Below are positions 62,439 to 64,000 of a DNA stretch of 64,000 nt, in pieces; the first letter of the stretch is position 1, and every line of letters starts with the position of its first letter. The notes below the pieces were generated by a model, which saw only the letters and a list, made by a program, of their open reading frames with translations, was not told the origin of the DNA and did not search any database. A program made the position numbers and the translations under genes. Source of the DNA: Ancylobacter sp. SL191 (GTDB lineage Bacteria > Pseudomonadota > Alphaproteobacteria > Rhizobiales > Xanthobacteraceae); assembly GCF_026625645.1 (NCBI RefSeq), contig NZ_CP113056.1, positions 3,943,001 through 4,007,000 on the forward strand. The letters run 5' to 3'.

Positions 62439-64000
62439 TCACAGCTCCCCGGCGGCCATCTGCCTGGCCATGAAGTCGGCCTGCCGGATAGCCAGCGCCA
62501 CGATGGTCAGCGTCGGGTTGCAGGCGCCGCCGGTGGCGAAGTTCGAGCCGTCGGCGATGAACAGGTTCGGCACCTCCCACGCCCGGCAGTTGCCGTCGAG
62601 CACACCGTCCTCGGCCTTCCCCGCCATGCGGTTGGAGCCGAGATTGTGGCTCGCCGGATAGGCCGGCGCCTCGACCGAGCGCTTGGCCCCGGCGGCCTTG
62701 TGGATCGAGGTCAGCACCTTGTAGCCGTGGCTGCGCATCTTCAGGTCGTTCGGGTGGTCGTCATAATGGATGTTGGCGACCGGCACGCCATAGGCGTCGA
62801 GCTCATCGGTCAGCGTCACCCGGTTGTCGGCCTGCGGCATGTCCTCGCCGGACATGAAGATGCCGGCCATGTTGGCGTATTGCTCGATCACCCCGGCGAA
62901 GTCGCGGCCCCACCAGCCCGGCTCCATGAAGGCGGCGGTGGTCGGCAATCCCATCGAGTTCATCTCGATATAGAAGCCGCCGGCATAGCCGCGCGACGGA
63001 TCGTGGCGCACGAAATCGTCGATCATGCCGCCCATGATCTCGCCGCGATGCATGTGGACCGGCTTGTCGAAGGTCGACCACACCGTCTGGATGAGATGGC
63101 GCAGATAGTGCCGGCCGACATGGCCATAGCCATTGGCGAGACCGTCGGGGAAACGCGCGCTCTTGGAATGAAGCAGCAGGCGCGAGGATTCCACGCAATT
63201 GCCGGCGAGCACCACCGCGCGCGCCTTCTGCCGGTGGGTGACACCCTGCGCATCGACATAGAGCACGGCCGACGCCTTGCCGGCCGCGTCATGCTCGATG
63301 AACACGGCGCGGGACTGGGCGCGCAGTTCCAGCTTGCCGGTGGCGAGGCCCTTGGGGATCTCGACATTCAGCGTCGACCAGCGCGAGCCGGTCTTGTCGC
63401 CGGTGATGGTGAAACCGTCCTGAATGGTCGCCGGACGGCCATCATAGGGGACGGTGTTGATGGCGTGGCGGCCGGTGGTGACGTTGAGCCCCAGCGCGGT
63501 GGCGCCGGCATGCATCACCTTGAAATTGTTGTTCGCCGGCAGGGCGGGCAAGCCATTGGTGCGGGTGACGCCCATCTTGGCTTCGGCAAGATCGTAATAG
63601 GGGTTCAGATCGTCCAGCGTGATCGGCCAGTCGATCAGCGTGGTGCCGGGAATATCGCCATAAACGGTCTTGGCGCGTAATTCGTCGGCGATGAAGCGGT
63701 AGCAGCAGGCCGACCAGTGCGTGGTCGTGCCGCCGACCACCTGGCAGCTCCAGCTCGGGGTCAGCGGATGGTCCTTGGCGACGCGCCAGGTGCCGGACGA
63801 AGTGCGCTTGTCGAGCCAGGACAGCATCTCGTAGCCGCCCCATTCGTCATTGACGAAATCCTCAGTGGTGAGGTGCTTGCCGGCTTCCAGCAGCACCACA
63901 TCGATGCCGCGCCGGGCAAGCTCATGGGCGAGCGTGCCGCCGCCGGCGCCCGAACCGATGATGACGACGACGCCATCGTCGTCGAGGGAATAGGCGGTCA
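62439..64000 (-). CDS. GMC-family oxidoreductase (start codon just outside the window)
   Basis: The FAD-dependent glucose-methanol-choline family protein begins (M)TAYSLDDDGVVVIIGSGAGGG, a Rossmann FAD motif. VGGTTTHWSACCYR and CVESSRLLLHSKSARFPDG follow, and the C-terminal HNLGSNRMAGKAEDGVLD, FIADGSNFATGGACNPTLTI holds the likely catalytic His and Asn. The frame is open to base 64000, and the last two bases are TG of what should be an ATG, so only one base is missing. This subgroup includes gluconate/sorbitol dehydrogenase large subunits that work with a small subunit and cytochrome c; that partner would lie outside the window. The substrate is unknown. Confidence 0.88.
   Translation of the reverse strand, partial: TAYSLDDDGVVVIIGSGAGGGTLAHELARRGIDVVLLEAGKHLTTEDFVNDEWGGYEMLSWLDKRTSSGTWRVAKDHPLTPSWSCQVVGGTTTHWSACCYRFIADELRAKTVYGDIPGTTLIDWPITLDDLNPYYDLAEAKMGVTRTNGLPALPANNNFKVMHAGATALGLNVTTGRHAINTVPYDGRPATIQDGFTITGDKTGSRWSTLNVEIPKGLATGKLELRAQSRAVFIEHDAAGKASAVLYVDAQGVTHRQKARAVVLAGNCVESSRLLLHSKSARFPDGLANGYGHVGRHYLRHLIQTVWSTFDKPVHMHRGEIMGGMIDDFVRHDPSRGYAGGFYIEMNSMGLPTTAAFMEPGWWGRDFAGVIEQYANMAGIFMSGEDMPQADNRVTLTDELDAYGVPVANIHYDDHPNDLKMRSHGYKVLTSIHKAAGAKRSVEAPAYPASHNLGSNRMAGKAEDGVLDGNCRAWEVPNLFIADGSNFATGGACNPTLTIVALAIRQADFMARQMAAGEL

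Overview
The window is a high-GC chromosomal segment of a Gram-negative bacterium. The fabD-fabG-acpP-fabF-mltG-yicC and rpsF-rpsR-DUF2232-rplI gene orders, Omp25/31-like barrels, and a site resembling an Irr iron-control box point to Alphaproteobacteria, order Hyphomicrobiales. A Xanthobacteraceae member is an inference, not shown. I saw no rRNA, tRNA, CRISPR, transposase or phage gene.

Layout. 1-5.5 kb (minus): fatty-acid synthesis operon running into mltG and yicC. 5.6-9.3 kb (plus): a diguanylate cyclase, then rpsF-rpsR-DUF2232-rplI ending in a terminator. 9.4-19.2 kb (mostly plus): a cyclopropane-synthase-like methyltransferase, dnaB-alr, radA, cvpA-purF, a VOC protein and an SDR. 19.2-25.6 kb (mostly minus): an EamA transporter, a plus-strand glycosyltransferase, TPR protein-lipoprotein-der, panB and an NnrU protein. 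25.8-29.5 kb: L,D-transpeptidase, a second diguanylate cyclase, prfC and an ArsC-family protein.

29.6-49.4 kb is an accessory catabolic island and the most interesting part. It holds two molybdenum hydroxylase gene sets (one missing its large subunit beside it, one with a 2Fe-2S/CoxG fusion, plus an orphan large subunit), a PLP fold-type-II enzyme, a two-subunit class I CoA-transferase, an LLM-family oxidoreductase, an FbiC-type FO synthase (the deazaflavin core of cofactor F420), the 5-oxoprolinase set pxpA / pxpB-pxpC, and a GntR/HutC regulator. ATGATTG-type half-sites and palindromes recur in the island's control regions. I infer a pathway in which an N-heterocycle is hydroxylated by Mo enzymes, reduced with F420H2, opened as a lactam by PxpABC, freed of nitrogen or cleaved by the PLP enzyme, and activated by the CoA-transferase. 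The substrate is unknown.

49.4-51.6 kb: a third diguanylate cyclase (GAF-like, PAS, GGDEF) and a phosphoribosyltransferase. 51.7-62.2 kb (minus): two consecutive cell-surface-signalling units, each with an ECF sigma factor, a FecR anti-sigma factor and a very long TonB-dependent receptor. Both receptors carry an extra 8-stranded Omp25/31-like barrel fused to the C-terminus. The first transcribed unit has an Irr-box-like palindrome upstream, which fits iron or heme uptake. 62.4 kb to the edge: a GMC-family oxidoreductase whose start codon lies one base outside the window.
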